Positions 36,286 to 45,220 of a stretch of DNA of 60,351 nt are shown piece by piece (the stretch's first letter is position 1; each line of letters starts with the position of its first letter). The DNA lies in NCBI RefSeq assembly GCF_002551005.1, contig NZ_NVOY01000011.1, positions 1 to 60,351 on the forward strand, in the 5' to 3' direction. The DNA is from Bacillus pseudomycoides (lineage in GTDB: Bacteria > Bacillota > Bacilli > Bacillales > Bacillaceae_G). The notes beneath the pieces were generated by a model. That model ran no database searches, was not told where the DNA came from, and worked only from the letters and a program-made list of their open reading frames with translations. The position numbers and the translations under genes were made by a program.

Positions 36286-37197
36286 TTGAAATTACCTTCA
36301 TTTGCTTCTATTAAAGAAGTCGGGCCGCGTGATGGTTTGCAAAATGAAAAGAAAGTTGTTGGTACAAAAGATAAAGTGAAATGGATTCATATGCTGGCAG
36401 ACGCAGGTCTTTCCTATATTGAAGTTTCATCATTCGTTCACCCTAAATGGATTCCTGCTTTAGCTGATGCACAAGATGTGTTTGCTGCGCTTGAGCGGAA
36501 ACCGCATGTTACATATGCAGCTCTCGTTCCAAATCAAAACGGTTTGGAACGGGCGCTGCTGCAAGATGTAGATGAGGTGAACGTCTTTTTATCCGCTAGT
36601 GAAACACACAATAAGAAAAATATTAATAAATCGATTGATGAAGCACTTTCGGTTATTGAAGAGGTAACGAAACAGTCATTATTTGCTGGGAAAATGGTTC
36701 GCGGATACGTATCGACTGTATTTGGTTGCCCATATGAAGGCGAAGTAAACATTCATAAAGTTGATGAACTTTGTAACAAGTTGTTTTCATATGGCATTTA
36801 TGAAGTATCGCTTGGGGATACAATAGGGGTGGCAAATCCGGTGCAAGTAGAGCGTGTACTAGAGCACTTACTCCCAAAATATGATTCTTCTAAGTTTGCG
36901 ATGCATTTCCATAACACGTACGGTATGGCACTTGCTAATGTAGTAAAGTCATTAGAATGCGGTGTTACAACATTTGATAGTTCTTGCGGCGGTCTTGGCG
37001 GATGTCCGTATGCACCAGGTGCGTCTGGGAATGTCGCAACAAATGATTTAGTTCATATGCTTCATAAAATGGGTGTACAAACAAATATAAATGAAGAAAA
37101 GCTATTACAAGCAACAAAATTTATTCAAAGCAAACTCGATATACAGATTCCGAGTCATGTATACCGCGCTTTGCAACATAAAACTGTGAGTAGGTGA
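36286..37197 (+). CDS. yngG: Hydroxymethylglutaryl-CoA lyase
   Basis: The protein has 303 residues, starting at TTG 36286 behind a GGGGTG site. TIM-barrel DRE-type lyase motifs are EVGPRDGLQNE at the start, MHFHNTYGMALAN (metal His), and the signature SSCGGLGGCPYAPGASGN with the catalytic Cys. It splits HMG-CoA into acetyl-CoA and acetoacetate, the last step of leucine breakdown. Confidence 0.92.
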   Translation: MKLPSFASIKEVGPRDGLQNEKKVVGTKDKVKWIHMLADAGLSYIEVSSFVHPKWIPALADAQDVFAALERKPHVTYAALVPNQNGLERALLQDVDEVNVFLSASETHNKKNINKSIDEALSVIEEVTKQSLFAGKMVRGYVSTVFGCPYEGEVNIHKVDELCNKLFSYGIYEVSLGDTIGVANPVQVERVLEHLLPKYDSSKFAMHFHNTYGMALANVVKSLECGVTTFDSSCGGLGGCPYAPGASGNVATNDLVHMLHKMGVQTNINEEKLLQATKFIQSKLDIQIPSHVYRALQHKTVSR

Positions 37198-37201
37198 TCT
37201 T

Positions 37202-37990
37202 ATGTTACAGCTGCAAAATATTTCAGTTGATTATGTAATGCCTCATATCGTGAAAATCACATTGAATCGTGAAGGCCAAGCAAATGCTTTATCACTTTCT
37301 CTTTTAGAAGAACTACAAGATACACTAAGTCGTATTAACGAAGAAAACGATGTTCGTGTCGTAATGATCACAGGAGCAGGTACAAAAGCATTTTGTGCAG
37401 GTGCAGATTTAAAAGAGCGTGCCAATATGAATGAAGATCAAGTACGTGATGCAGTTGGGATGATCCGCTCTACTATGGATATGGTAGAACAATTATCACA
37501 ACCTGTTCTTGCAGTAATAAACGGAATTGCGCTTGGCGGCGGGACAGAATTAAGCCTTGCTTGTGATATTCGCATCGCTTCAGAAACAGCAAGTCTCGGT
37601 TTAACAGAAACTTCGCTTGCAATTATTCCAGGAGCCGGCGGGACGCAGCGTCTCCCTCGTTTAATTGGAATGGGACGCGCAAAGGAATTAATTTATACGG
37701 CAAGACGTATATCAGCCCAAGAAGCAAAGGAATACGGACTTGTTGAATATGTTACTCCCGCCCAAGAATTAGAAGAAAAAGCAATTGAAATTGGCAAAAA
37801 AATTGCAGCGAATGGTCCAATTGCAGTTCGCCGTGCAAAAGAAGCAATTACAAATGGGATGCAAGTTGACTTGCAGACAGGTTTACAAATGGAAAAGCAA
37901 GCGTACGAAGGTGTTATTCATACGAAAGACCGCTTAGAAGGATTACAAGCATTTCGCGAAAAACGGAAGCCGATTTATAAGGGGGAATGA
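37202..37990 (+). CDS. yngF: Enoyl-CoA hydratase (methylglutaconyl-CoA hydratase type)
   Basis: The protein has 262 residues of the crotonase family: AFCAGADLKER, NGIALGGGTELSLACD (oxyanion hole), and ETSLAIIPGAGGTQRLPR with the catalytic Glu. By context it hydrates 3-methylglutaconyl-CoA to HMG-CoA. It starts 4 bases after the HMG-CoA lyase gene, and its stop overlaps an upstream-frame ATG of the next gene. Confidence 0.88.
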   Translation: MLQLQNISVDYVMPHIVKITLNREGQANALSLSLLEELQDTLSRINEENDVRVVMITGAGTKAFCAGADLKERANMNEDQVRDAVGMIRSTMDMVEQLSQPVLAVINGIALGGGTELSLACDIRIASETASLGLTETSLAIIPGAGGTQRLPRLIGMGRAKELIYTARRISAQEAKEYGLVEYVTPAQELEEKAIEIGKKIAANGPIAVRRAKEAITNGMQVDLQTGLQMEKQAYEGVIHTKDRLEGLQAFREKRKPIYKGE

Positions 37991-37992
37991 AT

Positions 37993-39534
37993 ATGCTAGA
38001 TCAAAAACAACAATCTCGTACATTAGAAGAGCGTGTAGAAACGATAAAGCAGGGCGGGGCACCTAAATATCATGAGCAAAATGCATCAAAAGGGAAACTA
38101 TTTGTTCGTGAGCGTCTTGCACTTTTGTTTGATAACGGTGAGTACGTAGAAGATGCGTTATTTGCAAACTGTGAACAAGAAGGATTGCCTGCAGATGGAG
38201 TTGTTACCGCAACTGGTAAAGTAAATGGACGCACTGTTTGTGTAATGGCAAATGATTCTACTGTAAAGGCAGGATCATGGGGCTCTCGTACAGTAGAAAA
38301 AATTCTACGTATTCAAGAAACAGCTGAAAAATTACGTGTACCACTCTTTTATCTTGTCGACTCTGCTGGTGCTCGTATTACAGATCAAGTTGAAATGTTC
38401 CCAGGAAGACGCGGGGCAGGGCGCATTTTTTATAACCAAGTAAAATTATCCGGCAAGGTACCGCAAATTTGTTTATTATTTGGTCCATCTGCTGCAGGCG
38501 GTGCATATATTCCAGCCTTCTGTGACGTTGTGATGATGGTTGAAGGAAATGCATCTATGTATCTTGGTTCGCCTCGTATGGCTGAAATGGTCATCGGTGA
38601 AAAAGTGACATTAGAAGAGATGGGCGGAGCACGTATGCATTGCTCAGTATCTGGCTGCGGCGATGTACTTTGCAAAACAGAGGAAGATGCAATCTCAAAA
38701 GCACGTCAATATATTTCTTACTTTCCAAGCAATTACTTAGAAAAAGCTCCAATGACAGAACCTCAAGAACCGAAAGAATTCGAAAAAACATTAGAACAAA
38801 TTATCCCGGAAAATCAAAATGCACCTTTTAATATACACGATTTAATTAAACGAATCATTGATGAAGACTCATTCTTTGAAGTGAAAAAGTTATTTGCACA
38901 AGAGTTAATAACTGGATTTGCGCGTATTAACGGTATGCCAATTGGAATTATTGCGAATCAGCCTCGTATGAAAGGCGGCGTATTATTCCATGATTCTGCT
39001 GATAAGGCAGCGAAATTCATTACTCTATGCGATGCTTATCACATTCCGCTTTTATTCTTAGCTGACGTACCAGGATTTATGATTGGTACGAAGGTAGAGC
39101 GAGCTGGTATTATTCGTCACGGTGCAAAAATGATTTCCGCGATGAGTGAAGCAACTGTGCCAAAAATATCTATCGTTGTACGAAAAGCATATGGTGCGGG
39201 CTTATATGCGATGGCAGGTCCTGCATTTGAGCCTGATTGCTGCCTTGCTCTTCCAACAGCTTCAATTGCGGTAATGGGACCAGAAGCAGCGGTAAACGCA
39301 GTGTATGCAAATAAAATCTCAGCATTACCAGAAGAAGAGCGCCAGGGCTTTATCGCGCAAAAACGTGAAGAGTATAAGCAAGATATTGATATTTATCGTC
39401 TTGCATCGGAAATGGTTATTGATGGTATTGTTCATCCAAACCAATTACGCACTGAATTGAAGCAACGTTTTGAGATGTATATGAGTAAGTATCAAGTATT
39501 TACAGATCGTAAACATCCAGTTTATCCAGTATAA
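37993..39534 (+). CDS. yngE: Acyl-CoA carboxyltransferase (methylcrotonyl-CoA carboxylase beta type)
   Basis: The protein has 513 residues with two crotonase-like halves: KGKLFVRERLALLFD, YLVDSAGARITDQVEMFPGR region (about 118-137), LFGPSAAGGAYIPAF, then the C-terminal half with ADVPGFMIGTKVE and RKAYGAGLYAM. It takes the carboxyl group from the biotin carrier. ATG 37993 is preferred because AAGGGGG lies 7-8 bases upstream; ATG 37987 is too close. It is the last gene before a terminator. Confidence 0.9.
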   Translation: MLDQKQQSRTLEERVETIKQGGAPKYHEQNASKGKLFVRERLALLFDNGEYVEDALFANCEQEGLPADGVVTATGKVNGRTVCVMANDSTVKAGSWGSRTVEKILRIQETAEKLRVPLFYLVDSAGARITDQVEMFPGRRGAGRIFYNQVKLSGKVPQICLLFGPSAAGGAYIPAFCDVVMMVEGNASMYLGSPRMAEMVIGEKVTLEEMGGARMHCSVSGCGDVLCKTEEDAISKARQYISYFPSNYLEKAPMTEPQEPKEFEKTLEQIIPENQNAPFNIHDLIKRIIDEDSFFEVKKLFAQELITGFARINGMPIGIIANQPRMKGGVLFHDSADKAAKFITLCDAYHIPLLFLADVPGFMIGTKVERAGIIRHGAKMISAMSEATVPKISIVVRKAYGAGLYAMAGPAFEPDCCLALPTASIAVMGPEAAVNAVYANKISALPEEERQGFIAQKREEYKQDIDIYRLASEMVIDGIVHPNQLRTELKQRFEMYMSKYQVFTDRKHPVYPV

Positions 39535-39540
39535 AAATGA

Positions 39541-39570
39541 GAAAAGGCATAAAAACCTTTTCTTTTTAGA
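39541..39570 (+). terminator. Terminator after yngE
   Basis: AGAAAAGG and CCTTTTCT form the stem and TTTT follows. Confidence 0.75.
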
Positions 39571-39767
39571 TGGGCGAGAGCATCTGGTCGTGTACATGGG
39601 CGGTCAAATCCCTTTTCTGTCACGAGCAATACGAAAATAAAAGTAGCTCACTTTTTGCTTTGTATAGCGGTGGCCTAGATGTTGAAACATCAAAATAAAG
39701 TTATATATGAGTGAGAACGCCCTGCCAAAGGGTTTTCTTTTTCAAAAAAATTAAGGAGGGACAAATT
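39571..39767 (+). promoter_or_regulatory. Leader or promoter region between yngE and the acyl-CoA ligase gene
   Basis: About 200 bases hold a short imperfect hairpin (AGATGGGCGAGAGCATCT at 39568-39585) and a CCCT-AGGG mini-stem at 39720-39732 with a T-rich tail just before AAGGAGGGAC. I see no T-box motif and no riboswitch consensus I know. It may be an attenuator. Confidence 0.35.
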
Positions 39768-41711
39768 GTGAAGCAGGCAGTTTGGTTTCCAACAGAGGAA
39801 TATAAAGCAAACACACGCTTATATCAATGGATGCAATCCCTTGGTTATGATGATTATGAAACATTTTATGAAAAGTCCATTGAAGATCCGGCATGGTTTT
39901 GGGAAGAAGCAGAGCGTGCGGTAGGTTATCAATGGATGCGTCCATACACAGAAGTGTTAGACTTAGCAAACGGTATTCCGTTTGCCAAGTGGTATGTGGA
40001 TGGAACTTGCAATGTTGTAGAATCTGCACTATCTCGTTGGATTGCAGAAGATGATACGAAAACAAAGCAGGCTCTTATTTGGGAAGGTGAAAACGGTACA
40101 TCAAAATCATTTACATACGAGGAACTAGACCACTGGGTAAGCTGCGTTGCAAATGGTTTAAAGCACTTAGGAATTGAAAAAGGAGATCGTGTAACGATTT
40201 ACATGCCAATGATTCCTGAAACATTAGTTGCCATGTTAGCTGTCATGAAAATTGGTGCGATCATGTCTCCTATTTTTTCTGGGTTTGCTTCAGATGCAGT
40301 GATGACCCGCGTACAAGCTGCAGGCTCTAAAATGATTATTACTGCAGATGGATTTGCTCGCCGTGGTAAAACGGTTTCTTTAAAAGACGAAGTAGATAAA
40401 GCGTGTGAGCATTGCCCAAGTGTGGAAAAAGTCGTAATTGTTCGTCATGCGGGGAATGAATTTACACCGCAGGATTATGATATTTCATGGAGTGTTCTTG
40501 AAAAAGACAAACCATTTACGCACGCAGAAGAAATGAAAAGTGACGACCCGCTTATGCTTATTTATACATCTGGTACAACAGGGAAGCCGAAAGGAACAGT
40601 GCATACGCATGCGGGATTTCCGCTAAAAGCAGCATTTGATGCTGGCTTTGGTATGAATGTGAAACAAGGCGACCGTGTGTTATGGATTACTGATATGGGC
40701 TGGATGATGGGGCCGTTTTTACTGTTTGGCTCTCTTCTTAACGGTGCGACAATGGTTATGTATGAAGGTGTTCCTGATTATCCAGAACCAGATCGTTTAT
40801 GGGAAATGGTTGATCGTTATGAAATAACGCATCTTGGTATTTCTCCAACGTTAATTCGTTCCTTAATGGCAAAAGGTGATTCATGGGTGGAGAAACATTC
40901 CTTGCAAAGTTTAGAAGTAATCGGTTCAACAGGTGAGCCGTGGAATCCAGACCCATGGATGTGGCTCTTTGAAACAGTTTGCAAAAGAAGAGTACCAATT
41001 TGTAACTACTCTGGAGGTACTGAAATTTCTGGTGGTATTTTTGGCAACGTCCTCATTAAACCGATTGCGCCAATTAGTTTTAACGCATCACTGCCAGGAA
41101 TGGCCGCTGTTGTATTAGATGAAAACGGTGCACCAGTACAAAATGAGGTTGGAGAATTATGTCTAGAAAAACCGTGGGTCGGTATGACGAAAAGCTTCTG
41201 GGAAGAAGACGATCGTTATGTAAGCACATACTGGTCCCGGTTTGAAAACAAATGGGTGCATGGTGACTGGGTATTATATGATGGAGAACAATACATCATC
41301 ACAGGTCGTTCTGATGACACATTAAATATTGCCGGAAAACGTATTGGACCTGCGGAGTATGAATCCATTCTTGTAAAACACCACGATGTCATCGAAGCCG
41401 GGGCAATTGGGGTTCCAGATGAAGTGAAAGGTGAAGTATGTCATTGTTTTGTTGTGTTACGTGAAGGCACTATGTTTACACCAGAACTAAAAAAAGAGTT
41501 ACTAAGTCTAGTAAACTCTCATATTGGGAAAGCATTATGCCCGAAAGATATTCATGTTGTCGAAGATTTACCGAAAACACGTAATTCAAAAGTGATGCGC
41601 CGCGTTATTAAAGCTGCGTATTTAGGAAAAGAACTTGGAGATTTATCTTCACTTGTGAATCCTGAGGTTGTGGCGTATATTCAAGGAATACATTCGCAGA
41701 AACAATTGTAA
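39768..41711 (+). CDS. AMP-forming acyl-CoA synthetase (acetyl-/acetoacetyl-CoA synthetase-like)
   Basis: The protein has 647 residues, starting at GTG 39768 behind AAGGAGGGAC. ANL-family motifs are YTSGTTGKPKGT (P loop-like A3), YSGGTEISGG (A5), GRSDDTLNIAGKRIGPAEYE (A8 hinge) and TRNSKVMRRVIK near the end, with the lysine that is often acetylated. The length and ending match Acs-type enzymes more than the shorter YngI. It may activate acetoacetate, acetate or branched acids from the operon before it, but a terminator and a leader separate them. Confidence 0.85.
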   Translation: MKQAVWFPTEEYKANTRLYQWMQSLGYDDYETFYEKSIEDPAWFWEEAERAVGYQWMRPYTEVLDLANGIPFAKWYVDGTCNVVESALSRWIAEDDTKTKQALIWEGENGTSKSFTYEELDHWVSCVANGLKHLGIEKGDRVTIYMPMIPETLVAMLAVMKIGAIMSPIFSGFASDAVMTRVQAAGSKMIITADGFARRGKTVSLKDEVDKACEHCPSVEKVVIVRHAGNEFTPQDYDISWSVLEKDKPFTHAEEMKSDDPLMLIYTSGTTGKPKGTVHTHAGFPLKAAFDAGFGMNVKQGDRVLWITDMGWMMGPFLLFGSLLNGATMVMYEGVPDYPEPDRLWEMVDRYEITHLGISPTLIRSLMAKGDSWVEKHSLQSLEVIGSTGEPWNPDPWMWLFETVCKRRVPICNYSGGTEISGGIFGNVLIKPIAPISFNASLPGMAAVVLDENGAPVQNEVGELCLEKPWVGMTKSFWEEDDRYVSTYWSRFENKWVHGDWVLYDGEQYIITGRSDDTLNIAGKRIGPAEYESILVKHHDVIEAGAIGVPDEVKGEVCHCFVVLREGTMFTPELKKELLSLVNSHIGKALCPKDIHVVEDLPKTRNSKVMRRVIKAAYLGKELGDLSSLVNPEVVAYIQGIHSQKQL

Positions 41712-41773
41712 TTTTAATCATAGTAGTTATAAAAACAGTATAATTATACAATGTTACACATTATATAATTGTT

Positions 41774-41812
41774 AGTACATCACTTGTTGGAAAGTGGTGT
41801 ACTTTTTTCTTT
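41774..41812 (+). terminator. Terminator of the acyl-CoA synthetase gene
   Basis: AGTACATCACTT pairs with AAGTGGTGTACT followed by TTTTTTC. Confidence 0.85.
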
Positions 41813-41932
41813 GTAGACTTCTACACGGTTGCATTTACTAAAGTATTTATTTTACGTAAAATAAAAATGGGTTATTTTGTAAAAAGAAAAAGCGTAATCA
41901 AAAAAATGGATTAAAAGAATAGGAGGAGTACT

Positions 41933-42160
41933 ATGACTCGTTGTACGAATTGTAAAACAAAGTGGAAAGCAAAAGATGTGTGGTCACTTTTTATGAAAAA
42001 TGACGGGAAAGATTGTCCGTACTGTAATAAAAGACAATATTTTTCAGATGAAACCTTTCGCTTTTCCAGTGAAATTTTACGTTGCCTCTTTTTATTACTT
42101 TTTCCTTTCTTCGTCGAATTAAGCGATAAGAGTCCTTTAAGAAATTTTAGGAAGAAATAA
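41933..42160 (+). CDS. Small zinc-finger membrane protein (TIGR04104 type)
   Basis: The protein has 75 residues. Two Cys-x2-Cys pairs are at the N-terminus (CTNC near residues 4-7 and CPYC near 28-31). One hydrophobic helix follows (about 50-62), then a basic tail. This is the layout of the putative zinc finger family TIGR04104 of Bacillus. ATAGGAGGAG precedes ATG 41933. Confidence 0.8.
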   Translation: MTRCTNCKTKWKAKDVWSLFMKNDGKDCPYCNKRQYFSDETFRFSSEILRCLFLLLFPFFVELSDKSPLRNFRKK

Positions 42161-42590
42161 TACAGATTTACCCTGTTTTATCTATCACTCTCTTTTGTGT
42201 ATGACTATTAAATGCGAAAAGAAAATTCACAAAAAATACAATTTCCTTAATGTAGAAAAAATGGTGCATCTATGACAAAATTAGAGATAGATATGAATCT
42301 AGTTAAGGAAGGGGAAAAAACAATGGGTATTTTGACAACGATTTTAGTGACAGGATCTATTTTATCATTTTACCCTAGAAGACCTCTTCTTCAACCGTGT
42401 GAAGGGCAGAGCATAGAGGTAAGGAGGTAAGGAGGTAAGGAGGGGAGGGCTCTCTTGCTACTCGTTTTCTGTCTGATTCTCATACACATGAAATTTTTCC
42501 GGAAAATCTAATGTTTTTGTTGAAATCGATTCCTAGTTTGTATAAAATAGAGGTGAAGAGAACGAATGTTCTTGTTGGGGGAGAAGTAAA
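42161..42590. other. Gap before the second TnpB element
   Basis: The only readable element is a 35-codon frame at 42323-42430 (AAGGAAGGGG 8 bases before ATG; MGILTTILVTGSILSF, a hydrophobic start) that runs into the SD-like repeat. It looks like a truncated gene stub, perhaps cut by the element. The leader of the TnpB gene ends with GTTGGGGGAGAAG before ATG 42591. Confidence 0.35.
42416..42448 (+). repeat. Tandem repeat of a perfect Shine-Dalgarno octamer
   Basis: GAGGT is followed by AAGGAGGT twice, then AAGGAGGG and GAGGG. That is three 8-base units complementary to the 16S rRNA 3' end. No start codon lies at a usable distance. Confidence 0.8.
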
Positions 42591-44267
42591 ATGAAGAAAA
42601 CCTATTTTTCTCAAAGGGTGTATAAACATACCTTACCAACTGCACTTGTGAATGAGGTGTCCCATGTTTTGTACCTATTCAATCAAGCGAAACGTTTTGC
42701 CTTTCAAACTTTGGTTTGTGAAACGCGTTCGAACCGGAATCTGCATGAGGAAAGTCTACAGATTGTCCTTAAGAAACGCTTTGGTCTTAACGACTATTAC
42801 GCCAATAGTGCTAGGCAAGAAGCGATTGCCCTATTCTCCGCTATAAAAGAACAACAAACACTTCATCTTCAATAAATTGACGAGAAAATCAAAGACCTCA
42901 AGAAGAAACTCAAATCCGAACGCTCCTATCTAATCAAGATGAAAAAAGTGAAAGAGAGTTTTAAGAAAGGGAAACCGACATTTCCTAAGAACACCTCTTT
43001 CAGCATCCAACCAAGTGGGATTGTCTCCCTTTCTCTTCCAAAGAAAACGATGATTTGGCTGACCTTCTATTCTTTTGAACACTGCTATTTAGACCCGAAA
43101 ATTAAGAACACAAAAGCAAAAATTGGACGGTTAAAGCACCGATTAGACCGCCTTCAACAAAAGAAAGAAAAGCTGCAAGAACATGTTCCAAGTGCTGTGT
43201 TTGGCACAAAAAAATTGTTTCGATCTCAGTTCACAAAAGAAGAATTTGTAACCCATCATGAAGGATGGAAACCCCTTTTCTCTGCCGCCCGAAACAAACA
43301 AATGATGATTTCCGGCCGCAAAGATGCTGGCTATGGTAATTTTATGTTTCAATACAACATGGAAAAACAAGAACTCTCTTTTACTTCTATTCGTGGAAAC
43401 GTGTTGACTTTCCCGTTCGTGATGTTTCCGCATGGACAAGACATTGTCAACTATGTAATAGAAACACAAATCGCGTGTAAACAAAAAAATAAGTATGGTC
43501 AGCCTATCTCTTGGTCGATTGAAGACCAAGAGGCGTATTACCTCATCAAATGTATGGTAGATGTAGAAACCAATTCCTACATTAACTTCAGTACAAGTGA
43601 CGGTGTCATTGGAGTGGATTGTAACTATGATCATTTGGCTTGGGTCAATGTTTCAAAAGATGGAAACTATCTCGAAAGCGGCATTCTTTCTTTTTCTTTA
43701 GAGGGGAAATGTTCCGGTGCCATTACAAAAATTTTAGAAGCAGAAGCCATTCGTCTTGTCGAATTGGCTGTCCGAAAGAACAAGCCGATTGTGCTCGAGA
43801 AGCTGGATACTACGCTCTCAAAAACGGGAAACAAGTACGATAGCAAGAAAAGAAACAGAAGAAAAAGTATGTTTGCGTACCGAAAGATGATAGATGCAAT
43901 TCAAAACCGGGCAAACAAGATGGGAGTGGATGTAAAATAAGTAAACCCGGCGTACACATCGATTTCCGGAAAAATGAAGTATATGCGCAAATTTGGCATC
44001 TCCATTCATCAAGCAGCTGCTTTCACGATTGGGAGACGTGGATTAGGTTATCAAAAGAAGATACCGAACGTGTTCAAAACCTATATGGATCTAACGAACA
44101 TGCATCATTGGAAACAGTGGAACATATGGAACAAACAACTAGCTGTTCGTACACATGTATTGTATACGTTGTTTGATGTGAATCGGCCTCATGATGGTAT
44201 AAATGGATCTCATATGGAGCTAACGGATCATTCGACTCACTTTTTACCGATACAAAACAGAACATAG
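42591..44267 (+). pseudogene. TnpB-like protein of an IS605/IS1341-type element, with two in-frame TAA codons
   Basis: One 558-codon frame from ATG 42591 is broken only by TAA at 42873-42875 and TAA at 43938-43940. Order: N-terminal helical part (AKRFAFQTL), basic helix (KIKDLKKKLKS), wedge domain, RuvC-I GVDCNYDHLAW (Asp at 43617-43619), RuvC-II PIVLEKLD, then after the second stop VNPAYTSISGK and SIHQAAAFTIGRRG. The last motif aligns with RuvC-III (D-x-NAA-x-NI), with His in place of the catalytic Asp. The zinc-finger insert seen in many TnpB proteins is absent. Known: TnpB is guided by an RNA from the element's right end. Without readthrough the gene makes only fragments. Confidence 0.88.
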
Positions 44268-44501
44268 GGTACCAGTCTTTTACTCCCTTCACCAGAGCAG
44301 ATGATGTGGTCTAGGAACTGGGTGCATTGCCTTGTGTTCTCTCCCCTATGCCGCTTGAAGAGGGCGTACCTTTTTCTGTTTGCTTATATAGGGGCAGAGA
44401 TGGGTCATCTATGGATACTTTGGATTGACGGTATAGAGAACTTCTCTTGTTGAACGGAGGAGGTTTTGGACCTGTTGTCATCGGAGCAAGAGGTACTGGA
44501 A

Positions 44502-44546
44502 TCCCCCGCTTCAAGTGGCGATAGCCGATAAGTGGGGGGAGTTCAA
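44502..44546 (+). ncRNA. Right end of the TnpB element, likely 3' end of an omega-RNA scaffold
   Basis: TCCCCCGCTT and AAGTGGGGGGA form a hairpin with an 18-base loop, directly followed by GTTCAAT. From memory, TnpB guide-RNA scaffolds end in such a G/C stem and a TTCAAC/T-like sequence, after which the flanking DNA provides the guide. Here the guide would begin at about 44547, in the permease remnant. The stretch from 44268 to 44501 has no gene and would be the body of the RNA. Confidence 0.5.
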
Positions 44547-44773
44547 TAGAAAATACGATCATTTCCTTATCAGCTGGATTCGTTGGGGCTGGAATTGCAT
44601 TAGCTTTTTCAGGTGTTGTTTTACGATTCTTATTTCAGATGCCAATGAAAATCGATGTAACTTGGTCTATTTTTGGCATTCTGTTGTCTGTTTTAACAAC
44701 AGCGATTGTCGTTTAGATTGCAGCGAAACAATCGTTATCAGCTAAACCGGTTCATCTTTTGCAAAGTAAATAG
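44546..44773 (+). pseudogene. C-terminal remnant of an FtsX-like ABC permease
   Basis: The frame reads SAGFVGAGIALAFSG and LTTAIVV, then TAG at 44714-44716, then IAAKQSLSAKPVHLL to TAG at 44771-44773. This is the last two or three membrane helices and tail (K-x-L-x-AKPV-LL) of a MacB/FtsX-type permease. The gene begins exactly where the TnpB element's right end stops, so the element inserted in it or a deletion joined them. The internal TAG fits Trp TGG to TAG. The matching 5' part is not seen upstream of 42591. Confidence 0.7.
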
Positions 44774-44865
44774 ATGTATATAACGAATACGAAAGCATGG
44801 TTTGATTATGTCATCAAACTATGCTTTTTCATTTCTCTTCTTGTTTACTTATTATGAATTCACCA

Positions 44866-44895
44866 GAATATTTGAGGGAGTGGAAGTCAATATTA
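44866..44895 (+). promoter_or_regulatory. Candidate forespore (sigma G-type) promoter of the first sspH
   Basis: GAATA (-35) and an AT-rich CAATATTA block (-10) are about 17 bases apart. Nearly the same arrangement precedes the second sspH at 48437. SspH genes are known forespore genes. Confidence 0.5.
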
Positions 44896-44927
44896 TAATT
44901 GTTAACCGAAAAAGGAGGTTTATAATT

Positions 44928-45110
44928 ATGAACACACAACGTGCACAAGAGATTGCTGCTTCACCAGTTATGGCGAATGTAACTTATAACGGGGTTCAAA
45001 TCTATATTCAAAATGTAGATGAAACGAACGAAACAGCAAGAATTTACTCTCTAAATGAACCAAATAATGAGCAAGAGGTATCTGTATCCAGCTTAATAGA
45101 GCATTATTAA
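44928..45110 (+). CDS. sspH: H-type small acid-soluble spore protein
   Basis: The protein has 60 residues, the usual length. The family pattern is clear: MNTQRAQEI, PVMANVTYNGV, IYIQNVDE, TARIY and a closing SSLIE. Minor SASPs accumulate in the forespore core. AAAAGGAGG precedes ATG 44928, and a perfect terminator follows. It is a close paralogue of 48496. Confidence 0.88.
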   Translation: MNTQRAQEIAASPVMANVTYNGVQIYIQNVDETNETARIYSLNEPNNEQEVSVSSLIEHY

Positions 45111-45169
45111 AAGAGACGGATAAAAAAACTTTGATAGCTGTAGCTTTAGAATAAAATCTGATTGTTTAT

Positions 45170-45220
45170 AAAAAAGAGTGAAATCCTGTATTGATTATGC
45201 AGGATTTCACTCTTTTTATT
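45170..45220 (+). terminator. Terminator of sspH
   Basis: A perfect 18-bp stem (AAAAAGAGTGAAATCCTG / CAGGATTTCACTCTTTTT) lies 60 bases after the stop. Confidence 0.9.

Noticed and set aside
39571-39767. T-box or known riboswitch
   Set aside because: The T-box sequence and other consensus motifs I know are absent.
42416-42448. SD repeat as the ribosome site of a hidden gene
   Set aside because: No ATG, GTG or TTG at 5-12 bases opens a frame of more than a few codons.
43143-43634. 163-codon minus-strand frame opposite the second TnpB-like gene
   Set aside because: It is antisense to the conserved wedge and RuvC-I region and has no ribosome site or recognisable domain.
44515-44745. 76-codon plus-strand frame over the element's right end
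   Set aside because: It is in a different frame from the permease remnant and has no site; it is a shadow.
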